NCBI GenBank assembly: GCA_018609945.1
Contig: JAHENO010000266.1
Span: 1 to 12,800, forward strand
Reading direction: 5' to 3'
Length of the DNA: 12,800 bases
Origin: Haloarculaceae archaeon
Lineage (GTDB): Archaea; Halobacteriota; Halobacteria; Halobacteriales; Haloarculaceae
Shown here in pieces: positions 6,434 to 12,481 of this stretch (positions within the stretch are counted from its first letter, which is position 1; the number at the start of each line of letters is the position of its first letter). The notes beneath the pieces were generated by a model. It saw nothing but the letters and a program-made list of their open reading frames with translations. It made no database searches and had not been told where the DNA came from. The position numbers and the translations under genes are program-made.

Positions 6434-6506
6434 CCCTGGCGGCGGAGGGCCGGCAGCGTTCGCCCGCTCGGCGAGGTTGAAACGGGTGGGGCGGAAATGC
6501 CGGGGT

Positions 6507-6650
6507 ATGCACGTCACGATGCTCTGCACACACCGGACGGAGCGCGAGGCGGTTTCGACTGCACCGGCTGTGGCCGCCCACGCGGTCATCGACCCGGCCC
6601 ACACGAAGGAAACCGACGGCGGAAGCGTACCGACGAGCGGGTGGGCCTGA
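6507..6650 (+). CDS. Small ORF at the head of the siroheme operon, 47 aa
   Basis: ATG at 6507 and TGA ending at 6650, 2 nt before the next gene. The peptide starts MHVTMLCTHRTEREAV and is followed by an Ala-rich segment (TAPAVAAHAV). Third positions are mainly G/C. A weak TATA-like GGTTGAAACG lies about 28 nt before the ATG, which fits leaderless initiation at this codon, and the next start is only 2 nt after the stop, which favours a real coding leader gene. The CTH motif plus later histidine (C7, H9, H25, H32) could bind metal, but that is a guess. No family recognised. The alternative is that it is untranslated leader of the operon. Confidence 0.4.
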   Translation: MHVTMLCTHRTEREAVSTAPAVAAHAVIDPAHTKETDGGSVPTSGWA

Positions 6651-6652
6651 GT

Positions 6653-6892
6653 ATGGCCGGCCGGAGCCAGAAAAACGAACACCCAGACGACAGTGCCGGG
6701 AGCGATTCGACAGACGGACCCGATTCCACGGAAGGGCCCCGGGAGGACAGCTCTCCGGGGGAAACCGGCTCGGCGGCGCTCGACTGCGTCGACGAATCAG
6801 TCGACGAGGGCCATCTCGAGGATCTCCCCGACGGGAGCGGCTGCGTGGAAGTGTGGGAGTACCTCGCTGACAGACGGGGTGATCCGGAGTGA
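6653..6892 (+). CDS. Small acidic hypothetical protein, 79 aa
   Basis: The first about 40 residues are a polar, disordered-looking tract rich in Ser, Asp, Gly, Pro and Glu. The last about 35 look like a compact conserved tail, with two cysteines (C45, C64) and the ending GSGCVEVWEYLADRRGD. The alternating Cys/Trp motif suggests a small folded module or a protein-binding tail. The TGA overlaps the GTG start of the methyltransferase gene by 3 nt, and the ribosome site of that gene lies within this coding sequence, so the two are co-translated. The tail looks like one I associate with small haloarchaeal ORFs near siroheme genes, but I cannot name a family. A role in siroheme or reductase assembly would be inference from position. 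Confidence 0.65.
   Translation: MAGRSQKNEHPDDSAGSDSTDGPDSTEGPREDSSPGETGSAALDCVDESVDEGHLEDLPDGSGCVEVWEYLADRRGDPE
6876..6885 (+). promoter_or_regulatory. Ribosome binding site deciding the GTG start of the methyltransferase
   Basis: GGGGTGATCC contains GGTGATC, complementary to the 16S 3' end, ending 4 nt before the GTG at 6889. The same 4-nt spacing is seen at the strong site at 441-450. It lies inside the preceding 79-aa gene and supports a GTG start. Confidence 0.6.
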
Positions 6893-7791
6893 CGACGACA
6901 CCGCAGGCGGGGAAAGTGTATCTGGTCGGTGCCGGACCCGGCAGTCCCGACCTGCTGACCGTCAGAGCCCGCCGGACCATCGACGACGCCGACGTGGTGA
7001 TGTACGACTCCCTGGTCAGCGACAGCGTCATCGAAACCGTTCCGGAGACCGCGACCGCGGTCGACGTCGGAAAGAAGCCCGGGCCAGACGGCGAGCGGAC
7101 GACGCAGGCGGACATCCACCGGGACATGGTGGCTCATGCCCGGCGCGGCAGGACGGTCGCCCGGCTCAAGGGCGGTGACCCCGGCGTCTTCGGGCGGGGC
7201 GGTGAGGAGGCCGAGCACCTCGCAGACGCAGGCGTCTCCTTCGAGGTCGTCCCGGGCGTGACGAGCGCCGTCGCCGCACCCGGCGTCGTCGGCATCCCGA
7301 TCACGCACCGGGACCACGCCTCGGCAGTGACTGTCATCACCGGTCACGAGGACCCCACGAAAGCGGAGAGCGCACTGGAGTGGGGCGCCATCGCGGAGAC
7401 GGTCCGCTCGGGCGGGACGTTGCTCATCCTGATGGGTGTCGGACGCTTGCCGGAGAACCTCGCGGCGTTGCGCGACCACGGCGTCGACCCCGAGACCCCC
7501 GTCGCGATGGTCGAGAAGGCGACGTGGGACGAGGAACGGACCGTCACCGGGACGGTCGAGACGATGGTCGACGTCCGCGACGAGGCTGGCATCGAACCCC
7601 CCGCACTGACCGTCGTCGGCGACGTCGTCGGCGTCCGCGAGCAGGTCCGGGACTGTCTCGACCGCGACGCGGCCGGAGAGTCGATCGCGTTCGGCGGCGC
7701 GGGATCCCCCGACGCTGCCGGGACAGTGCTGACTGCTGCCAGCCACGCCGGAGGGCCGTTACGAAACGTGGTGAACGAGCATGACGACTGA
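6889..7791 (+). CDS. cobA: Uroporphyrinogen-III C-methyltransferase (SUMT), 300 aa
   Basis: This enzyme adds two methyl groups from S-adenosylmethionine to uroporphyrinogen III to give precorrin-2, the branch point to siroheme and cobalamin. Family marks are all present: VYLVGAGPGSPDLLTVRA (10-27), the MYDSLVS segment (38-44), RLKGGDPGVFGRGGEE (92-107), VVPGVTSAVAAPGVVGIPITHRD (about 120-142), and TLLILMGVGRLP (177-188). The catalytic domain ends near residue 250; about 50 extra residues, polar and Gly/Ala-rich, follow. There is no fused dehydrogenase/ferrochelatase domain as in bacterial CysG, so that step must be done elsewhere. It starts with GTG, overlaps the gene before by 3 nt and the gene after by 11 nt. 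With the divergent siroheme reductase the job is clearly siroheme supply. Confidence 0.93.
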   Translation: MTTTPQAGKVYLVGAGPGSPDLLTVRARRTIDDADVVMYDSLVSDSVIETVPETATAVDVGKKPGPDGERTTQADIHRDMVAHARRGRTVARLKGGDPGVFGRGGEEAEHLADAGVSFEVVPGVTSAVAAPGVVGIPITHRDHASAVTVITGHEDPTKAESALEWGAIAETVRSGGTLLILMGVGRLPENLAALRDHGVDPETPVAMVEKATWDEERTVTGTVETMVDVRDEAGIEPPALTVVGDVVGVREQVRDCLDRDAAGESIAFGGAGSPDAAGTVLTAASHAGGPLRNVVNEHDD

Positions 7792-8887
7792 CGGCCCGAC
7801 CAGCCCCGGCCACCGGACGGCGGAGCCAGACTGGCCGCTGAAACGACTGCTGTCCGACGTGGTCGGTTCGGGACCGAAGTCCGCGGCGGACATGACTCCC
7901 GAGCAGGCGCGGACCGCCTTCGAACAGGTGCTCGACGGCTCGCCGGACCCGACGACGCTCGGTGCGTTCCTGCTGGCAAACAGGTGGAAGCGAAACACTC
8001 CAGAGGAGCTGGCGGCGTTCGTCGACGTGATGCGCGAGCGCTCGGTCGAGACGGCCCGGCCGTCGGCCGACCCGGTCGACTGTGGCGCGAACTACGACGG
8101 CAAGGAGCGCACGGCGATCCTGGGCGTGGGTGCCGGCCTGGTCGCCGCGGCCGCGGGTACGCCGGTCGCGGTCCACAGCGGCGACCACGTTCCCTCCCAG
8201 GGTGCGTGGGCCTACAAGCACGTCCTCGAGGAACTCGGGGTCGTCACCGACGTGGCGCCGGCCACGAGCGCCCGGATGGTCGACGAGGTCGGTTTCGGGT
8301 TCTACTACCAGCCCCGGTTCAACCCCGGCGTCCACCGGCTCCTGGATCGGCGCGAACAGATGGGCGTCCGGACGTTCCTCAACACTGTCGAGACGCTGGC
8401 CAACCCCGCGAACGCGAGCGTCCACCTCGCGAGCTTCTATCACCTCCCGTTCGCGAAGAAACTCGCCGACGCCATCGAGCGGAGCGAGACCCTGGGGTTC
8501 GACCGGGTGACGCTCGTCCAGGGGCTCGAAGGCTACGACGACGTCCGCCCCGGTTCGACGAAGGTCGCGGAGTGGGACGGGGGTCGCCTCACCGACGCCG
8601 AGATCGAGACCGGCGACTACGGGATGGCCTTCACTGCCGAGGACCTCGAGGTACAGAACCTCCCTGTGGACTCCGCACGGATCACCGAGGAGGTGCTGGC
8701 GGGCGACCGGGACGACCAGTTTGCAGACGCCATCGCGCTGAACGCGGCTGTCCGGCTCTCCGCCCGCGGCGACGTCGACGACCTCGCGGACGGAATCGCG
8801 CTCGCCCGGTCGGTCATCGAAAGCGGTGACGCGGCCGAGTCGCTGACTGCACTCCGGTCGTTCGAGCCGGCCGTGAACCCCCAGTAA
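7781..8887 (+). CDS. TrpD2-like (anthranilate phosphoribosyltransferase-like) protein, 368 aa
   Basis: The fold is that of nucleoside/anthranilate phosphoribosyltransferases: a helical N-domain (about 15-95; TLGAFLLANRWKRNTPEELAAF) and a C-domain with AGLVAAAAGTPVAVHSGD and VPSQGAWAYKHVLEELG (about 118-153). In true TrpD this region has GTGGDG, for PRPP, and KHGNR, for anthranilate. Here the first is replaced by CGANYDGKERT (101-111) and the second by VHSGDHV. This is the pattern of the TrpD2/YbiB group, which lacks anthranilate phosphoribosyltransferase activity; E. coli YbiB binds nucleic acid. So a tryptophan-pathway role is unlikely. It overlaps the methyltransferase gene by 11 nt, has GGTGA 6 nt upstream, and the ferredoxin gene starts 2 nt after its stop. 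What it does in a siroheme/reductase operon is unknown. Confidence 0.85.
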   Translation: MTTDGPTSPGHRTAEPDWPLKRLLSDVVGSGPKSAADMTPEQARTAFEQVLDGSPDPTTLGAFLLANRWKRNTPEELAAFVDVMRERSVETARPSADPVDCGANYDGKERTAILGVGAGLVAAAAGTPVAVHSGDHVPSQGAWAYKHVLEELGVVTDVAPATSARMVDEVGFGFYYQPRFNPGVHRLLDRREQMGVRTFLNTVETLANPANASVHLASFYHLPFAKKLADAIERSETLGFDRVTLVQGLEGYDDVRPGSTKVAEWDGGRLTDAEIETGDYGMAFTAEDLEVQNLPVDSARITEEVLAGDRDDQFADAIALNAAVRLSARGDVDDLADGIALARSVIESGDAAESLTALRSFEPAVNPQ

Positions 8888-8889
8888 GT

Positions 8890-9231
8890 ATGTCCGGCGA
8901 CGCAGACTACCCCGAGCCGTCCGAGATCGGTTCCACGGATGCCCCGCCCGTCGCGGCAAGGCCCTACAAGATCCTCTTCGAGGCGAACAAGTGCATCGGT
9001 GCCGGCCGGTGTGCTGCGGTCTCGGACAACTGGGAACTCGACATCCGGACGGGGCTCGCCGCCCCCGTCTCCTTCTTCATCTCTGAGGCAGAGCTGGCAG
9101 CGAACGTCGACGCTGCCGAAAGTTGCCCGGCGAAGAAGGGCGCTGGCGTCATTCACGTCATCGACCGCCGGACCGGCGAGGAGGTCGCGCCCGACCCGCA
9201 CGGTGACGGGACGATCAGTGTCGACTGGTAA
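8890..9231 (+). CDS. Small ferredoxin with three cluster cysteines, probably [3Fe-4S], 113 aa
   Basis: The cluster motif is C35-x2-A38-x2-C41 (CIGAGRC) and C79-P (ESCPAKKGAGVIHVID). The usual second cysteine is replaced by Ala, as in the [3Fe-4S] ferredoxins that serve actinobacterial cytochromes P450. No other cysteine is present, so a normal [4Fe-4S] cluster would need a non-Cys ligand. Residues 1-24 are a polar extension and 92-113 an acidic tail. The start ATG is 2 nt after the TrpD2-like stop, so it is in the same operon. It is the obvious candidate electron donor for the divergent ferredoxin-type nitrite reductase, though haloarchaeal donors described so far are [2Fe-2S] plant-type. Family sure, partner inferred. 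Confidence 0.88.
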   Translation: MSGDADYPEPSEIGSTDAPPVAARPYKILFEANKCIGAGRCAAVSDNWELDIRTGLAAPVSFFISEAELAANVDAAESCPAKKGAGVIHVIDRRTGEEVAPDPHGDGTISVDW

Positions 9232-9250
9232 TCGACGCCGCTGACCCACC

Positions 9251-9258
9251 AATTATAT
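9251..9258 (+). promoter_or_regulatory. TATA box of the GH15-like gene
   Basis: AATTATAT, in a short AT-rich island, lies about 43 nt before the ATG at 9298, implying a leader of about 15 nt that contains GGAACGAG. It shows the hydrolase gene is transcribed separately from the siroheme operon that ends at 9231. Confidence 0.55.
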
Positions 9259-9297
9259 TCCTCTGTACGGTCAGGAACGAGAAGAAGTGCCGGCAAT

Positions 9298-11547
9298 ATG
9301 AGACCGAACCTACGCGTCATTCTCGGAGTCCTAGCAGGGGTTGTCACCCGCTTGCTGTTCGGGAGGGACGATCCGTTCGGGATCGACGAGGAAGAGTGCC
9401 GCGACCCGTCACGGGCACCGGAGGTGTACGGGCCGACCGACATCAACGCCCAGATCGCCAACCAGCGTCTCGCAGTTGCGATGAACGGCGAGGGGTCCAT
9501 CACCGTGTTCAGATACCCGACCCCGTCGTACTACGACCAGATCAAGTACCGGACCTCGTACCGTGACCGGCCGCTTCTCGGAGCGGAACCGAACGAAGGG
9601 TCGTTCCTGGGAATCGTCATCGACAGTGGCGAGCAGACCGTGTTCGAACCGCTCAGGAGGTGGGAGACGTCACAGGAGTACGCCACCACGGCGACCGATA
9701 CGCTCGTGACCACACACACGAACGACAGGTGGGGACTGGAAGCCGTCGTGACGGACGTAATGCCGCCGAACCTGGACGGACTCGTCCGGAACGTCGAGGT
9801 CAGACGGACGCCGGAGAGCGGGATCGAGGACGCGTCGCTCGTCGCGTTCGAGAACTTCAACCTCGTCTGTTCGAAGATCAAGAAGCTGCCGGTGCAGGAC
9901 TGGTGTCTCGAGCGGTTGAACACCGACACGGCCCGGTATCTGTCGGAACACGACGCGATCGCCCACCGGAAACAACGGGTCGATTCCTCGACCGACACCC
10001 GCACGTCCATCGCGACCCTCATCGCGTTCGAGGGGCGGAGTACCCAGCATCAGGTCGGTGGTGACGCCCACGAACCGACAGCGAGGGGGACGACGAATCC
10101 GTCCGTACCGATGGACGCCTTCGAGGACGCCGAGGACGGCGACCTGAACGGGAACACCCGGTTCCGCGGGCAGACGACCGGGGCATTGCTGACACCGCTG
10201 TCCTTTTCGGACGGAGTCGCCACGGAGCGCGTGTTCATCACCGCCGCGAGTTCGACCGGGAACGGCCCGCCGTCGGACACCCGGGCACGCGCGGTGGCGA
10301 AACTGAAGCAACTCAGAAACGAGGCTGGATCGACCGACGAGATCCGACAGACGAAAGAAGAATGGATACGGGATCACCTCACGAACGCCCCGATGCCCGA
10401 CACCGACAACGAGGCAATCCTGGGCGTCTGCGAGCGGGCGCTCGTCTCTCTCGTCACCACGTTCAGTCCGGATCATGGGGCTGTCGTCGCCTCGATAGCG
10501 ACGCAATCGCCGTACGGCGAAGACTGGCCTCGCGACTCGGCATTCTTCAATTACGTTCTCGACCTCATCGGGAAATCCGAATGGGTGACCCAACGGAACG
10601 AGTGGTTCGCTACCCTGCAGGAGCGACGCCTCGTTGGCGGTGACCCGCTTCGTCCCCCCGGGAACTGGGCGATGAACTACTACGCCGACGGCGTGCCGGG
10701 GGGGCCGATCCCGTGGGAGATCGACGAAACCGGCTTCATGCTCTGGGCGTTCTGGGACCACTACAAAGCGACCGGGGATCGGGACTATCTCGAATCGGTA
10801 TACGACGCCATCGAGCGTTCGGCCGACTTCCTCACGCTGTGGTGGGACGTCGGGAACGACCTCCACGTGCGAACGTGGGAGGACGATAACGTCGAACTCC
10901 GGCAGACGATCGTGGGTGCCGGCCCCATCTGGCTCGGCCTCGACTCGGCCGTGAAGGCCGCGGAGGAACTCGGGAACCGGTGGGACGCTACCGCGTGGCG
11001 GTACCGGCGGGAACGGCTCGGTCGCGGGATCGAACGGGTACTCTTCGACGGGGAGGGCGGGTTCTACGGCAAGCGGAGCAGACCCGGGTTCCCGGAGCAA
11101 CTGTGGCCGATCGCCTTCCACGGGTACGACCACCCGCGGATGCAGTCACACGCGGAGCGGGCCTGGGAGAACGCCAGCCGGTCGCTGGCGGAACCGGACG
11201 CGGGCGAGTTGTCATCCGGGCAGTACGAGCCCAAGTTCTGGCTGGGGCTGTCGAAGGCGTGGAAAGGCGACGAACGGTCGATGGATCGAGTACGGGACGG
11301 AATCGCATGGTCCGCAGAACGACACGCGGAGCCCGGCACCCACGTCATGGGGGAGGCGTGGCGGAACATCGACGGCGATATTGTCTCCGCCGTCTCACAG
11401 CCGCATCTCTGGGAGATGTGTCTCCTGTACCTCGCCGCGCTCGAAGCCTTTCCGCCCGCCGACGTCGGCGAGGAACCCCGGTCCCCGTTCGGCGGCTGGC
11501 TCGAAGTACTCCGTGACGACGAGTTCGTACGACGGATCCGGGCATGA
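9298..11547 (+). CDS. GH15-like glycoside hydrolase (glucoamylase/trehalase-type six-hairpin fold), 749 aa
   Basis: The N-terminus (7-22, VILGVLAGVVTRLLFG) is hydrophobic with no clear cleavage or lipobox, so possibly a membrane anchor. Residues about 50-370 look like the N-terminal beta-sandwich of GH15-like enzymes (IANQRLAVAMNGEGSITVFRYPT). The alpha/alpha-barrel follows: YGEDWPRDSAFFNYVLDLIG (406-425), PWEIDETGFMLWAFWDHY (472-489, the usual ExDxxG strip), RTWEDDNVELRQT (525-537; E528 at the general-acid position) and HVMGEAWRNIDGD (682-694; E686 the likely general base). An Asp/Gly-rich insert lies at about 260-285. It should cleave terminal glucose from alpha-glucans or a related glucoside; substrate cannot be told. 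It has its own promoter and no sugar-metabolism neighbour here, so the link to the nitrite genes looks accidental. Confidence 0.82.
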   Translation: MRPNLRVILGVLAGVVTRLLFGRDDPFGIDEEECRDPSRAPEVYGPTDINAQIANQRLAVAMNGEGSITVFRYPTPSYYDQIKYRTSYRDRPLLGAEPNEGSFLGIVIDSGEQTVFEPLRRWETSQEYATTATDTLVTTHTNDRWGLEAVVTDVMPPNLDGLVRNVEVRRTPESGIEDASLVAFENFNLVCSKIKKLPVQDWCLERLNTDTARYLSEHDAIAHRKQRVDSSTDTRTSIATLIAFEGRSTQHQVGGDAHEPTARGTTNPSVPMDAFEDAEDGDLNGNTRFRGQTTGALLTPLSFSDGVATERVFITAASSTGNGPPSDTRARAVAKLKQLRNEAGSTDEIRQTKEEWIRDHLTNAPMPDTDNEAILGVCERALVSLVTTFSPDHGAVVASIATQSPYGEDWPRDSAFFNYVLDLIGKSEWVTQRNEWFATLQERRLVGGDPLRPPGNWAMNYYADGVPGGPIPWEIDETGFMLWAFWDHYKATGDRDYLESVYDAIERSADFLTLWWDVGNDLHVRTWEDDNVELRQTIVGAGPIWLGLDSAVKAAEELGNRWDATAWRYRRERLGRGIERVLFDGEGGFYGKRSRPGFPEQLWPIAFHGYDHPRMQSHAERAWENASRSLAEPDAGELSSGQYEPKFWLGLSKAWKGDERSMDRVRDGIAWSAERHAEPGTHVMGEAWRNIDGDIVSAVSQPHLWEMCLLYLAALEAFPPADVGEEPRSPFGGWLEVLRDDEFVRRIRA

Positions 11548-11608
11548 CGCAACCGTCCGGGACGACCTTGCTCGACAGGTACTCGGTCCCCAATCGTCGT
11601 CAGTATTC

Positions 11609-11779
11609 ATGGCGCCGTGCCGAGACGCCGCCAAGGTAGCGGCCGATGGAGCCGAGTACAGCGAAGTGCACGAGACGAACGAAGATCGGACGGGCAAGGG
11701 CCTGATGCAGCAAGCTGCGAACATCGCACCAGGGATCGTCGAAGTCGAAGAAGTAGAACCGACGATCCGCTTCGCTTAG
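11609..11779 (+). CDS. Small ORF, 56 aa, hypothetical, possibly a thioredoxin-fold remnant
   Basis: From the ATG at 11609 the peptide begins MAPCRDAAKVAADGAEYSEV and ends in EPTIRFA. Third codon positions are mainly G/C, the composition is acidic, and the TAG is followed at once by a perfect hairpin, so a real gene probably ends here. The frame also stays open upstream (SSSVF just before the ATG), so the true N-terminus could be earlier or lost. The strand-Cys-helix pattern recalls a one-cysteine thioredoxin/glutaredoxin fold, which is only a resemblance. It lies between the hydrolase and a broken halocyanin gene. Confidence 0.4.
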   Translation: MAPCRDAAKVAADGAEYSEVHETNEDRTGKGLMQQAANIAPGIVEVEEVEPTIRFA

Positions 11780-11785
11780 ATCCAC

Positions 11786-11800
11786 GTGCACCCGGTGCAC
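11786..11800 (+). terminator. Hairpin directly after the 56-aa ORF
   Basis: GTGCACC-C-GGTGCAC has perfect 7-bp arms beginning 7 nt after the TAG; flanking CCACG and CGTGG extend the symmetry imperfectly. Real folding would open the innermost pair to make a 3-nt loop. No T-run follows, so it may be a 3'-end stabiliser or a protein site rather than a terminator. Confidence 0.4.
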
Positions 11801-11855
11801 GGCGTGGAGAGCCAGTGAGAGTAGCCAGTAAATCGGGCAGCAACTCTACTTCAGC

Positions 11856-11873
11856 AACGGCTGTGAAGCCGTT
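11856..11873 (+). repeat. Inverted repeat just upstream of the halocyanin pseudogene start
   Basis: AACGGCT-GTGA-AGCCGTT has perfect 7-bp arms with a 4-nt loop, ending 4 nt before the ATG at 11878. It would cover the ribosome site position if transcribed. It could be a leftover control element, or by chance part of the lost N-terminal coding region. Confidence 0.4.
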
Positions 11874-11877
11874 CTCG

Positions 11878-12226
11878 ATGACGGTGACGACCACAGCGAC
11901 TGTCGAGATGGAAAACACTGCATTCGTCCCGAAACGACTGTCGATCGACCCGAAGACGACAGTCGAGTGGGTGAACCGCGACAGGTTCGGACACGACGTG
12001 CAGAGCGCACAGTCCCATGATGCTACGGTTCCTGGGACCACTATTCGGGCACTCTCGGAGAGGATGAGAGCACAGAGTACACGTTCGAGAGCGTGGGCGT
12101 CTACGAGTATTACTGCACGATTCACAGCGAAAACACGATGTGTGGTGCCGCCTCGTGGGCGATGTCTCGCTCGATCAATCCCCACTCTGTGAGGAGAGCG
12201 ACGACGACGGCGGTGGCAGCTACTGA
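11878..12226 (+). pseudogene. Halocyanin (type I blue copper protein) pseudogene with two frameshifts
   Basis: The first frame (from ATG 11878; in-frame codons open earlier) gives VEMENTAFVPKRLSIDP, then TTVEWVNRDRFGHDVQS, the start of a halocyanin/plastocyanin domain with the first copper His (11992-11994). Near 12020-12033 the frame shifts, and the next frame reads WDHYSGTLGEDES, YTFESVGVYEYYCTIH and SENTMCG, holding the copper Cys (12114-12116), His (12123-12125) and Met (12138-12140). After about 12146 a second shift gives LVGDVSLDQSPLCEESDD and ends at a TGA at 12224-12226. All four ligands and a full-length domain survive across three frames, so the breaks look recent. No Tat/lipobox leader is seen upstream, so the 5' end is probably lost too. 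Intact relatives are membrane-attached electron carriers. A sequencing error is the other explanation. Confidence 0.8.
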
Positions 12227-12227
12227 G

Positions 12228-12240
12228 CCACTCCGAGTGG
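12228..12240 (+). terminator. Short hairpin after the halocyanin stop
   Basis: CCACT-CCG-AGTGG starts 2 nt after the TGA at 12226, followed by a pyrimidine-rich stretch (GTCGCTCTCTCC). It is short, and in the right place for the 3' end of the former gene. Confidence 0.3.
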
Positions 12241-12327
12241 GTCGCTCTCTCCGCCCGTCGCAGAACAGTGGGCCCATGTGTCTGCCGGACAGACCGGATC
12301 AACACGCCTCTGTCGCCCGTCTCCGCC

Positions 12328-12441
12328 TTACCCGTACGCGCCGCCGTCCTCGTCATCTTGATCGTCGTCGGGGTTCCCACAGCCTGCCACGGCGATCATG
12401 CTGACGCTCCCGCACACTGCGAGTAGGGTTCGCCGCTTCAT
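12328..12441 (-). CDS. Tat-lipoprotein-like small ORF, 37 aa (complete mini-lipoprotein or truncated gene)
   Basis: The peptide starts MKRRTLLAVCGSVSMIAVAG and continues C21-GNPDDDQDDEDGGAYG, then TAA. It has the twin arginines, the hydrophobic core and a lipobox (AVAGC) with the acylated Cys at 21, which is the standard leader of haloarchaeal lipoproteins, followed by the usual acidic linker. The mature part is only 17 residues. Either this is a mini-lipoprotein or the first part of a longer one (for example a halocyanin or substrate-binding protein) whose body was lost. I see no continuation in other frames further on. It ends about 100 bp from the halocyanin pseudogene, tail to tail. A T-rich CTCTTTTGC about 27 nt upstream could serve as a TATA element. 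Confidence 0.55.
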   Translation of the reverse strand: MKRRTLLAVCGSVSMIAVAGCGNPDDDQDDEDGGAYG

Positions 12442-12451
12442 AAATTAGTAT

Positions 12452-12481
12452 TGTGGCTCGGTCGCAAAAGAGTGTGGCTCG
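12452..12481. repeat. Direct repeat TGTGGCTCG, 21-bp period
   Basis: TGTGGCTCG occurs at 12452-12460 and 12473-12481, two helical turns apart, flanking the possible TATA position of the lipoprotein-like ORF. The spacing puts both copies on the same DNA face. It could be a regulator site or chance. Confidence 0.3.

Noticed and set aside
6210..7127. Open frame extending the nirA-like reductase by about 300 residues upstream
   Set aside because: The extension has basic, Arg/Pro/Ser-rich composition, overlaps the divergent operon, and the family N-terminus begins at the ATG at 6209 with GGAG upstream. It is an artefact of GC-rich DNA.
7781..8887. Calling the TrpD2-like gene trpD
   Set aside because: The PRPP-binding GTGGDG and the anthranilate-site KHGNR motif are both absent, and no other trp gene is near.
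7544..8959. Minus-strand 471-codon frame opposite the methyltransferase and TrpD2-like genes
   Set aside because: It spans three real plus-strand genes, has no domain, and ends in low-complexity Arg repeats.
4482..9231. A complete nitrate assimilation cluster
   Set aside because: No nitrate reductase molybdopterin domain and no nitrate/nitrite transporter are visible in the window; only the nitrite-level and siroheme functions are present.
9670..11133. Long minus-strand frame opposite the GH15-like gene
   Set aside because: Same shadow effect; the plus strand has recognisable GH15 motifs throughout.
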